DNA of 49,525 nt from an uncultured Alphaproteobacteria bacterium. Lineage in GTDB: Bacteria > Pseudomonadota > Alphaproteobacteria > RF32 > CAG-239. Positions 24,563-31,365 of the stretch are shown piece by piece. Numbering within the stretch: the stretch's first letter is position 1; every line of letters starts with the position of its first letter. The DNA is taken from contig CALXTW010000013.1 in assembly GCA_944391515.1 (NCBI GenBank), positions 1 to 49,525 of the forward strand, in the 5' to 3' direction. The notes under the pieces are model-generated. The model had not been told where the DNA came from. It saw only the letters and a list, made by a program, of their open reading frames with translations, and searched no databases. Both the position numbers and the translations under genes were made by a program.

Positions 24563-25033
24563 TTATCCTTTATGCTTCTCATTTCTTTTTTCTTCTTTTT
24601 TAGAAGATCTATCCGTAATCAATAATTCTGGTTGTCCTTGTTCAGCGGGAATAGGTGCACCAGTTCGGATACAATGTCCGTCAATATAAGCGCCCGGCTC
24701 AATAGCAATAGAATTATGCGCTGCATCACCGATAAGCTTAGCTGTTTTGGCAATAAATAACTGGTCAACGACAGCTTGCCCTTGCAATGTTCCATACAAA
24801 TGTAAATGATTGGTAGTTACTTTACCTACGACAGATCCTTTTAGTCCGATAACAAGCTCTTCGCAACTAATGTCACCTTCAACATGTCCATCAACATGTA
24901 TAATACCATCGCTGATAATATCTCCTTTAACTTTAGTATTTTGGCTAACAATAGAAGGAACCGGTAAAGCTTCAGCATTTTTGTTAAACTTACGAGCAAA
25001 TTTCAAGTATAACATTTTTCTTAATTTTTTCAT
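24563..25033 (-). CDS. Bactofilin-family cytoskeletal protein
   Basis: 156 aa. Residues 25-125 form the bactofilin beta-helix with regularly spaced Gly/hydrophobic units: IVSQNTKVKGDIISDG, IHVDGHVEGDISCEELVIG, LIGDAAHNSIAIEPGAYIDGHC. Short charged tails on both sides, as usual. Bactofilins polymerise and locate cell-wall enzymes; the next gene upstream encodes an M23 endopeptidase, a pairing known for cell-shape control in other bacteria. RBS aggag before ATG. Confidence 0.92.
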   Translation of the reverse strand: MKKLRKMLYLKFARKFNKNAEALPVPSIVSQNTKVKGDIISDGIIHVDGHVEGDISCEELVIGLKGSVVGKVTTNHLHLYGTLQGQAVVDQLFIAKTAKLIGDAAHNSIAIEPGAYIDGHCIRTGAPIPAEQGQPELLITDRSSKKEEKRNEKHKG

Positions 25034-25045
25034 CTTTATAATCTC

Positions 25046-26257
25046 CTAAATTTTAGCCTTAATAAAGGGCATCGGATCTATATCTCTCCCTTGATACAAA
25101 ATTTCATAATGCAGATGAGGACCTGTTGAACGTCCAGTGGATCCAACTTCACCAATTGTATCACCTATTTCCAAATATGCACCTTTTTTTACATAAATTT
25201 TATGTAGGTGAGCATATTTTGTTTGAAATCCATTTCCGTGATCAACCACCACTAAATTTCCATATCCTCCGGCATATTCGGCACGAGTAACTTTTCCGTT
25301 AGCTCTAATATTTATTTTGTTTCCGGTTCGACTAGCTAAATCAACACCTTTATGCGTGGCTTTTGTTTTCTTAAAAGGATCGGTACGTTTTCCGTATTGA
25401 GAAGTAACCCAATAACTCCAAACCGGTTTGCCGATAGGTACTGATTTCATAACCTCTCTATAATAGAGAGTATCATCTACATTTTGAAAAATCGTTGAAA
25501 CTTTATCGTCAAGTTTTTTATCTTGTACTTTGTTTTTTTGAGGAATATAAGGACCACCTTTAGCATTTTTTTTCTTAGAATTCGCTAAAGGATTAAAATA
25601 GAGACCACGACGTTTAAGAGGTTTGTTGATGTCAGAAAATACCCCCTTAATTTTATTAAGCTCTTTAGAAGAAAGAGATTTTATCTTATCCATAACTTCC
25701 ATCTCGGCCGATTTCAGTTCATCAATTGTTTCTTCTAACTCTTCAATTTGTTCACGCAATTCATCACGCTCTGATATAGCCAAATCACGTTGCAGTAAAG
25801 CATCATTCAGAGAAGTTTTTTCATCTACATTGACATTTGCTACCCAATCTTTTTTGGAGGCAATTTGTTTGATTTTATCTTCTACGAGCAGAGCTTGCTT
25901 GCGATATTTTTCAATATCTTTATTTTTTTTAGAATCAAGGGAGTTCAGCATTGCACCGATATTTTTGTGCAGAGCCATGAAATCAGTCATCAAATCCACA
26001 TAAGCATCTCTCGTTTCAACCAACTCAATATCTTTATCTTTTAAGATGCGACCGGACTTATGGTACATATGATAAGAATAAAAACTCCAGCAAGCGACAC
26101 ACAAAACCATCGCCAGGAAAATAACCTGTACGCGAGAAGAAATTCGTAAAACTTTAGCGCGTCCTTGAGAACGAAAAATAATCTCTTTTGTGGAGAAGAG
26201 AGGTTGTTTTTCGTTATAAAAATCGCGAGAATTAAAAGGGTCTTTATTCATACACAA
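25046..26257 (-). CDS. Membrane-anchored M23 (LytM-type) peptidoglycan endopeptidase
   Basis: 403 aa. N-terminal cytoplasmic stretch, one membrane span about 43-63 (VQVIFLAMVLCVACWSFYSYH), a periplasmic coiled coil (about 150-205), then a C-terminal M23 domain with zinc ligands in HKGVDLA (His and Asp) and HLHYEI. All key residues are present, so it is probably an active DD-endopeptidase. Start either ATG 26257 or the third residue ATG at 26251; neither has a strong Shine-Dalgarno. Followed by bactofilin after 12 bases, suggesting a shape-determination unit. Confidence 0.92.
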   Translation of the reverse strand: MCMNKDPFNSRDFYNEKQPLFSTKEIIFRSQGRAKVLRISSRVQVIFLAMVLCVACWSFYSYHMYHKSGRILKDKDIELVETRDAYVDLMTDFMALHKNIGAMLNSLDSKKNKDIEKYRKQALLVEDKIKQIASKKDWVANVNVDEKTSLNDALLQRDLAISERDELREQIEELEETIDELKSAEMEVMDKIKSLSSKELNKIKGVFSDINKPLKRRGLYFNPLANSKKKNAKGGPYIPQKNKVQDKKLDDKVSTIFQNVDDTLYYREVMKSVPIGKPVWSYWVTSQYGKRTDPFKKTKATHKGVDLASRTGNKINIRANGKVTRAEYAGGYGNLVVVDHGNGFQTKYAHLHKIYVKKGAYLEIGDTIGEVGSTGRSTGPHLHYEILYQGRDIDPMPFIKAKI

Positions 26258-26393
26258 ACATTATGCAATAAAAATTGCATAACTCTCAATTAACACAAAA
26301 TTTACCTAAATATAACAAACTTTCATAAAAAATACAGCATTTTTTATGTACTTATCCAGAAGGGTGGTAATGCGTTGATTTTTAATGATAATG

Positions 26394-26714
26394 TTATTCA
26401 GAAATGTTATCGAGGAGAACGAATTCATCGTCTGCGGCATAATTTAGCACCACGCGTGTTCTTTCTTCGAGCATATCTAAGTCCAAGCTATTAGAAGACA
26501 GCAAACGAACCTTTTGTTCTAAAAGCTTTTTTTCAGAGCTATATTTGTCAGCAATTTCCTGAGCATATTTAATCTCTTTACTTAAATACATATAGCGCAA
26601 TAAACCACGTTCCCCATTGATTGTATAAAAACTGAAATAAATGAAGATAAGAAAAACCACAATCAGCCAAAGAGAATCCTTTAATTTGGCTTGTAAATCT
26701 AAAAATAACCCCAT
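26394..26714 (-). CDS. FtsB/DivIC-family septum formation initiator
   Basis: 106 aa from ATG 26714 (MGLFLDLQAKLKDS); an upstream start at 26747 is possible. One membrane span (LWLIVVFLIFIYFSFYTI) is followed by GERGLLRYMYL, typical of FtsB proteins, a periplasmic coiled coil and the conserved LDMLEERTRVVLNYA segment. Division-site protein that links FtsL and FtsQ. In many alphaproteobacteria it precedes pyruvate dehydrogenase genes; here it is next to the shape operon. Confidence 0.85.
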   Translation of the reverse strand: MGLFLDLQAKLKDSLWLIVVFLIFIYFSFYTINGERGLLRYMYLSKEIKYAQEIADKYSSEKKLLEQKVRLLSSNSLDLDMLEERTRVVLNYAADDEFVLLDNISE

Positions 26715-26820
26715 TTCATCAGTCCCATAACAAAAATATAAGAACAAAATTATTTAACAAGATTGCACCATATTTAAGTTAAGAATTGGTTACCTCTGAA
26801 AATAAATTTCAAATTTTTGT

Positions 26821-27063
26821 TTATCGAATATGGCATAATTCCAATTCTTGGCGGAGTTTATTGATACGCCCTATCCACTCCCAAGTATAAGGAAAAGAGG
26901 AATAATCTGCTTTTTTTAACTCTTGAGCCACTTTTGCTCCGGCAATCGGATAGACAGGACAGAACGGAAGTCCTTCAGAGGACGTTGTTGAACATGAGCT
27001 CAAGCAAAACATCACGGCTGGCATTAGGTTGAGCATAAATTTTAGCTTTTTGAACAGTTTCAT
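26821..27063 (-). CDS. Phage Rz1-like o-spanin lipoprotein
   Basis: 80 aa. Signal peptide with lipobox LSSC (residues 19-23 region CLSSCSTT), then CPVYPIAGAKVAQELKK and TWEWIGRINKLRQELELC, the layout of phage Rz1/LysC-type outer-membrane spanins. Its first 89 bases overlap the end of the i-spanin gene in another frame, the hallmark Rz/Rz1 nested arrangement. Works with the i-spanin to disrupt the outer membrane at lysis. No holin or endolysin is adjacent. Confidence 0.75.
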   Translation of the reverse strand: MKLFKKLKFMLNLMPAVMFCLSSCSTTSSEGLPFCPVYPIAGAKVAQELKKADYSSFPYTWEWIGRINKLRQELELCHIR

Positions 27064-27181
27064 TTTGAGTTTTTTCCTGTTGCGAGATTAGTATTTGAGT
27101 TTGGCATTGTTTTTTACCTAATTGATAAATAAGTCCGCCACATAGGCAAAGTAAAACAATAAGTGAAAGATATTTAGTCAT
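26975..27181 (-). CDS. Phage Rz-like i-spanin
   Basis: 68 aa. N-terminal membrane anchor (YLSLIVLLCLCGGLIYQLG) followed by a periplasmic polar helix and a C-terminal PNASRDVLLELM segment found in small phage Rz-like proteins. RBS aggagc before ATG. Overlapped in another frame by the o-spanin gene. Short for an Rz protein; identification relies on the pair arrangement. Confidence 0.65.
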   Translation of the reverse strand: MTKYLSLIVLLCLCGGLIYQLGKKQCQTQILISQQEKTQNETVQKAKIYAQPNASRDVLLELMFNNVL

Positions 27182-27200
27182 GAACAGCTCCTAAAAAGAA

Positions 27201-27230
27201 GAAAGCCTTGCTGTCAAAGGCAAGGCTTTC
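27201..27230 (-). terminator. Terminator between tail-associated gene and spanins
   Basis: Eleven-bp stem gaaagccttgc/gcaaggctttc with an 8-nt loop, followed on the minus strand by a T-rich run. May separate fibre-gene from lysis-gene transcription, or allow partial read-through. Confidence 0.65.
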
Positions 27231-27240
27231 AAGTATCTGT

Positions 27241-27642
27241 TTAAGATTTTGGATATTTTTCTTTTATATCCAAACAAGTTTGCACATAAGCTTTGAGTTG
27301 GTTTTCGCCCTCAGATTTCAAAGCTTCGTTGTTGGAATTGATTTTCACCAGCGCATCGCATAAATCAGCCATATCAGGATAAGCTTTTCTTCTTAACTGA
27401 GTATAAGGATAAGGTTGATAAGAAGCTACTTCTTTTATTGTGTCATTGGTTTCTTCAAAATGAAATGAATAAACACCTTCACAGTCAGTATATTTTTCTC
27501 TATTTTCAAGTCGAATCACCGGTTTGTAACCATCTTTAAGTAATTGTTCCTGATTGCACTCCAGATTATATCCAAGGACATTTCCTCGAGTAGCGGGAGC
27601 ATAGTTTAATACACCATTATTAAGTTTTGCAAAATGAGTCAT
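27241..27642 (-). CDS. Phage tail-associated protein
   Basis: 133 aa. The segment YTQLRRKAYPDMADLCDALVKI matches the common ELRRxxYP..xDQLDAL pattern of small proteins next to phage tail-fibre genes. The N-terminus (MTHFAKLNNGVLNYAPATRG) is a conserved start in such proteins. Possibly a fibre chaperone or tail-tip component. Starts 20 bases after the Gly-rich gene. Confidence 0.65.
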   Translation of the reverse strand: MTHFAKLNNGVLNYAPATRGNVLGYNLECNQEQLLKDGYKPVIRLENREKYTDCEGVYSFHFEETNDTIKEVASYQPYPYTQLRRKAYPDMADLCDALVKINSNNEALKSEGENQLKAYVQTCLDIKEKYPKS

Positions 27643-27662
27643 TTATTTTCTCCAAATTAAAA

Positions 27663-28190
27663 TTAAGGTTCGATTCTAAGATAAGTCAGTTTCATGTATC
27701 CGGATTCCATGTGTGCTCCATATTTTAATCCGGGAAAGAGAGAGGCACCATCACAGACCCCACCGGCACAAATTTCTTGAGAAAGAACTTGCATTCCATC
27801 CATTAAAGTTGGAGCAGCAGTGTTAGCATAACAAGATGAATTGGCAGAGACACCTCCTGGACAGTTAATACAATTAGTGATAAATGTTGCATCTCCGGGA
27901 GGGGAGGATATCAATGAACCTGCTCCGACTTGAATATCAAGAGTTTGATCGTGGTCAAAATATACAATTCCCTTAAAAAAAGATCCGGCAGCTCCATGAT
28001 TGCAGCCAATATAACACCATTGTCCACCACCGCCTGAACAGCACATCAACTCAAAAACCCCGTGTTTTATTTCGAGATTGGTTCGAATGGATACATAGTT
28101 TGTAGGAGAGTCTTCATAGATAATAGTTCCGGGTTTATAAGAATCTACTTCAGGCTTCCCCAAAGGAGAAAATTTACATCTAAGGGTCAT
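27663..28190 (-). CDS. Gly/Cys-rich phage tail adhesin-like protein
   Basis: 175 aa from ATG 28190, whose A overlaps the stop of the tail-fibre gene (TAATG), so coupled translation is likely. Residues 55-120 are Gly- and Cys-rich (CSGGGGQWCYIGC, HGAAGSFFKG, VQVGAG-like turns), as in glycine-rich receptor-binding tips of phage fibres. No signal peptide. An upstream in-frame start at 28220 would overlap the fibre gene and is less likely. Confidence 0.65.
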   Translation of the reverse strand: MTLRCKFSPLGKPEVDSYKPGTIIYEDSPTNYVSIRTNLEIKHGVFELMCCSGGGGQWCYIGCNHGAAGSFFKGIVYFDHDQTLDIQVGAGSLISSPPGDATFITNCINCPGGVSANSSCYANTAAPTLMDGMQVLSQEICAGGVCDGASLFPGLKYGAHMESGYMKLTYLRIEP

Positions 28191-29218
28191 TAAAAACCTC
28201 CCTCCAGCGACACAAGCCAATCATCAAAATTGTCAGGTTCCTTATTTCGAAAAGTTAAAATTTTAGTCATTGTGTTGTTTTGGGTTAAATTAGGCTCGTG
28301 CCCATTTAGCCAGAAAACATTAATTCCAGAAAAACTAATCGTAGCAAAGGCACTGAAGCATAAATACAGTTCAAAAGTTACCATATTTGCAGGGTAAGTT
28401 AATTGACTAAAGTCAAAAGTAATATCCGTATTTTCCGATATGGTAGGAGTGCGATAAATGCTAACACCGTCTTTGAGAGCAATTGAGAAAGATTCGGATG
28501 TTTCGCTCTGATTGTACAAACTGTTAACAGCATTTGCGGCCGCCTCTTGTGCCGCCACCAAGGCGATATCAGCATTGGTTTCCGTTTGTTCTTGGAGTTC
28601 AATAACACTGTCAGTTAGCTGTTGAACAATAGCATGGTTTTCATTTATTTGGGAATTGATATCTTGCGCCTGATTTAAGTATTGTTGTGTCTGGTCGCAA
28701 TATTGCGAACTGAGGTTCACAATATTATCAAATTGGTATTTTGAGTTTACCAACCGTCCTTCATCATCACTCCAGATGATGGATTTTCCGGCATCTGGCA
28801 TCGGAAGATTAATATTAAGGTTAGTTGGTGCATATTGAGGAAAGGTAACGGTTCTTCCGATAGAATCTTCAAGTTGCTCCAAACAAGAAAGTTGATAATC
28901 AAATTCAGAGTTAACGTTTGAGCTTCTGAAAGGCCCACCTTCCTTAAAATTGGTGGTTCTTTTAAGCTCAAGTTCACGATAAATAGTAACAAGTTTCCCA
29001 TTTTCAGGAGCAGTGTCAAAAGTAATAATACCGCCTTGAACATCTTCTTTGGTAGATAAGCTGTATCCGGCATCTTGTTCAACATCTTCAATATAAACTT
29101 TAACATTTTCAGGTTCATATATTTTAAAAAAGAATTGAAATTCCTTTTGAACGCCATCTGCAATAAATTGGATTCTAGGCTTAATGTTGCCTGCTTCAAT
29201 AAGAGTTTCGGTAGCCAT
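28190..29218 (-). CDS. Phage tail-fibre protein
   Basis: 342 aa from ATG 29218 with RBS aaggag. The N-terminal 150 residues have the virion-attachment-type pattern common in podovirus fibres (FIADGVQKEFQFFFKIYEPENVKV, ITFDTAPENGKLVTIYREL, then SNVNSEFDYQLSCLEQLEDS and TVTFPQYAP). Residues 190-250 are a coiled coil, followed by a beta-rich C-terminus. It heads a four-to-five gene phage cassette with no other structural genes in view. Confidence 0.8.
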   Translation of the reverse strand: MATETLIEAGNIKPRIQFIADGVQKEFQFFFKIYEPENVKVYIEDVEQDAGYSLSTKEDVQGGIITFDTAPENGKLVTIYRELELKRTTNFKEGGPFRSSNVNSEFDYQLSCLEQLEDSIGRTVTFPQYAPTNLNINLPMPDAGKSIIWSDDEGRLVNSKYQFDNIVNLSSQYCDQTQQYLNQAQDINSQINENHAIVQQLTDSVIELQEQTETNADIALVAAQEAAANAVNSLYNQSETSESFSIALKDGVSIYRTPTISENTDITFDFSQLTYPANMVTFELYLCFSAFATISFSGINVFWLNGHEPNLTQNNTMTKILTFRNKEPDNFDDWLVSLEGGF

Positions 29219-29244
29219 GATTTTCTCCTTGTAATTTAAAAAAC

Positions 29245-29346
29245 AAAAAAGCCTCCGAAATATCGGAGGCAAAATTCCATTATGATTTGGGCATAATTAT
29301 CCCAAGTGGCGAATTTAGAAATAACACAAAAAAAATCAAAAGTCAA
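29245..29346 (-). ncRNA. Leader RNA copy 2: promoter, conserved hairpin and terminator
   Basis: On the minus strand TTGACT (29341-29346), 17-bp spacer, TATTTC (29318-29323). Transcription would start at about 29310 with GCCACTTGGG, a 9-nt loop and CCCAAA (TTGGG pairs perfectly with CCCAA). A terminator follows (stem gcctccga/tcggaggc, 29251-29270, then T6), giving a ~66-nt RNA. The tail-fibre RBS and ATG follow within 35 bases. Same arrangement and 5' motif as 22299-22390. Confidence 0.6.
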
Positions 29347-29452
29347 GGAATTTTTTCCTAAAACTTTAGCAAGAAAAAGAAAACTATAATGCCTCTGGAC
29401 ATCATTCAAGAGATTTGCTACATTCTCCAAAAATACATAAAGAGGAATAAAG

Positions 29453-30250
29453 ATGAAAAGATATGATGTAATTATTCCAATAGGAAGTATCTGCAAAACA
29501 TCGCAGAATTTGCGTAATTTCAAATTGCAAAACGAGTCTTTACCATTTGATTGGATATTAACGTTAGATATCAACCAAGTTAGGGATATGTTATCTAGTC
29601 ATTTCTCCGGCTTTTTAGAGCAAGAGAATATGGAGTTCAAAGGTAAAGAATCAGAGCAAACGGATATTTATATGGACACCAAGACCAATATAGGATTTTG
29701 GCATGATTTTCCGCATGATATAGCTTTAAGTGAAAGTTTTGATAAAATAAAACAAAAATATAATCGTCGTATAGAACGGCTTTATAAGTTAATTGAACAA
29801 TCGCAAGATATTTTGTTCTTTCGTACTAATACCATTCGTCCGCAGAGTGGGTATGATATAAAAGAAATAATTTATCCCAAAACTCAAGAACCCGATGAAA
29901 AAATAATCCAGTGGGTTAAAGACATCAGGCAATTATTTCCGGGCAAAAATATTTCACTGCTTGAGGTTTCTGTTTTCAATGAGCCTCATAATAATCAAAA
30001 GAAGGAGTTGGCAGACGGAATAACACGAGTAGAAATTTTTTCAGATATTAAATACGAGTGGCAAGGAAATCCTGCCGTTTTTTCTAAATTGTTATCTGAG
30101 GTTGGGTTAAAACGTAAGGTAATATTACAAGCTAAAATGCGCACCTTAAAGTTCTGCATTAAAAAAATTTTGATAAATTTTGGGGCTAAAATAGGTTTGA
30201 AAAAATGTCAAGAGCGTAAAAAATGGTTGAAAAACCGTTTTAATCGCTGA
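29453..30250 (+). CDS. DUF1796-type putative papain-like cysteine peptidase
   Basis: 265 aa. The start DVIIPIGSICKTSQNLRNF with PFDWILT and the FSGFLEQENM region matches the DUF1796 pattern (GxxC...LR...plDWi). The Cys in IGSIC would be the predicted nucleophile, and His residues in FWHDFPHD fit a catalytic role. Function of the family is not established; members are often near glycan genes. RBS agagga before ATG. Divergent from the phage fibre cassette; no operon partner. Confidence 0.65.
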   Translation: MKRYDVIIPIGSICKTSQNLRNFKLQNESLPFDWILTLDINQVRDMLSSHFSGFLEQENMEFKGKESEQTDIYMDTKTNIGFWHDFPHDIALSESFDKIKQKYNRRIERLYKLIEQSQDILFFRTNTIRPQSGYDIKEIIYPKTQEPDEKIIQWVKDIRQLFPGKNISLLEVSVFNEPHNNQKKELADGITRVEIFSDIKYEWQGNPAVFSKLLSEVGLKRKVILQAKMRTLKFCIKKILINFGAKIGLKKCQERKKWLKNRFNR

Positions 30251-30340
30251 AAATCAATTGCAAAAAAACATAAAAATTATCATATTGTAAATAATTGTTA
30301 TGTATAAATAAAAAATAATAAATTTTTAGGACGAATTCAC

Positions 30341-31354
30341 ATGAATAAAATAGCAGTTGCCGGCGTTCAAAGTAGTATCGGACGCGAAATTTTAAGTTTT
30401 TTGGAAGAAAATGGATATAAAGCTAAAGATATTATTGCTTTGGAGCCAGGCTCTGTATTAGGCAATATGGTTTCTTATGGAGAGGAAGAAGATTTGGATG
30501 TCTTAAATCTGAATGACTTTGATTTCTCAAAAGCAGATATTGTGCTTTTTGCCACAACTGAAACAATTGCAAAGCAGTTTGTGCCCAAAGCTTTGGCGAA
30601 GAGTTGTAAAGTTATTGATTGTTCACAGGCTTATGTAGGCGATTCGGATGTTCCTTTGGTTATGTCAGGTTATAATCTGGAGCTCGTCCACCAAGCATCC
30701 AAAGGTTTGATTGCCGTTCCGTCAGCCGCGGTGGCGCAAATTTTGCTGCCTCTCCAAAAAGTTCAAAAAGAGTATGGCATCAAAAGAATAATTGTTTCGA
30801 CTTATACCTCCACCTCTGTTTATGGTAAAGAAGCCATGGATGAGTTGTTTACGCAAACCCGCAAGATTTATATGAACGATACGTTGGTTGACGACCAAAA
30901 AGTTTTCAATAAACAAATCGCGTTTAATGTCATTCCGCAGGTTGGAGACTTTATCGGAGAGGAGACCCAAAACGAGTGGTCAATGAATGCCGAAGTAAAG
31001 CGGATTTTGGATGGTGATGTAAAAGTTCATGCAAACTGCGCCGTAATTCCCGCATTCATAGGCAATGGGCAGTTTGTTAATGTTGAATGTGAACATGATG
31101 TTGACGTCGATGAAGTCCGCAAACTAATGAAACAGACATCTGGTGTTGTTGTATTTGATAAAAATTTAGATGGAGGTTATGTCACCTTGGCAGATATTCA
31201 AGGAGAAGACAATATTTATGTAAGCCGTCTGCGCCAAGATGTATCAGTCGAAAGCGGTTTTAGTTTTTGGTGTGTGGCCGATGACTTGCGCGCCGGTGTT
31301 GCCAAAAATGCTTTTGCCGTTTTGAAAGAACTCACAACCTCAACCACACACTAA
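30341..31354 (+). CDS. Aspartate-semialdehyde dehydrogenase-like protein (Usg-like, lacking catalytic residues)
   Basis: 337 aa, full length for the Asd family. N-terminal nucleotide-binding fold (IAVAGVQSSIGREIL), VIDCSQAY and C-terminal DDLRAGVAKNA are conserved. At the active-site position, where Asd has NCST, this protein has SAAV (residues 128-131), and the catalytic-His region reads AVIPAFIGNGQ (N at 242 instead of H, Arg missing before VP). This is like E. coli Usg, a non-catalytic Asd relative. Function is therefore uncertain. Ends 11 bases before the MscS-family gene, probably one transcript. Confidence 0.8.
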   Translation: MNKIAVAGVQSSIGREILSFLEENGYKAKDIIALEPGSVLGNMVSYGEEEDLDVLNLNDFDFSKADIVLFATTETIAKQFVPKALAKSCKVIDCSQAYVGDSDVPLVMSGYNLELVHQASKGLIAVPSAAVAQILLPLQKVQKEYGIKRIIVSTYTSTSVYGKEAMDELFTQTRKIYMNDTLVDDQKVFNKQIAFNVIPQVGDFIGEETQNEWSMNAEVKRILDGDVKVHANCAVIPAFIGNGQFVNVECEHDVDVDEVRKLMKQTSGVVVFDKNLDGGYVTLADIQGEDNIYVSRLRQDVSVESGFSFWCVADDLRAGVAKNAFAVLKELTTSTTH

Positions 31355-31365
31355 GCGGGGCTTTT

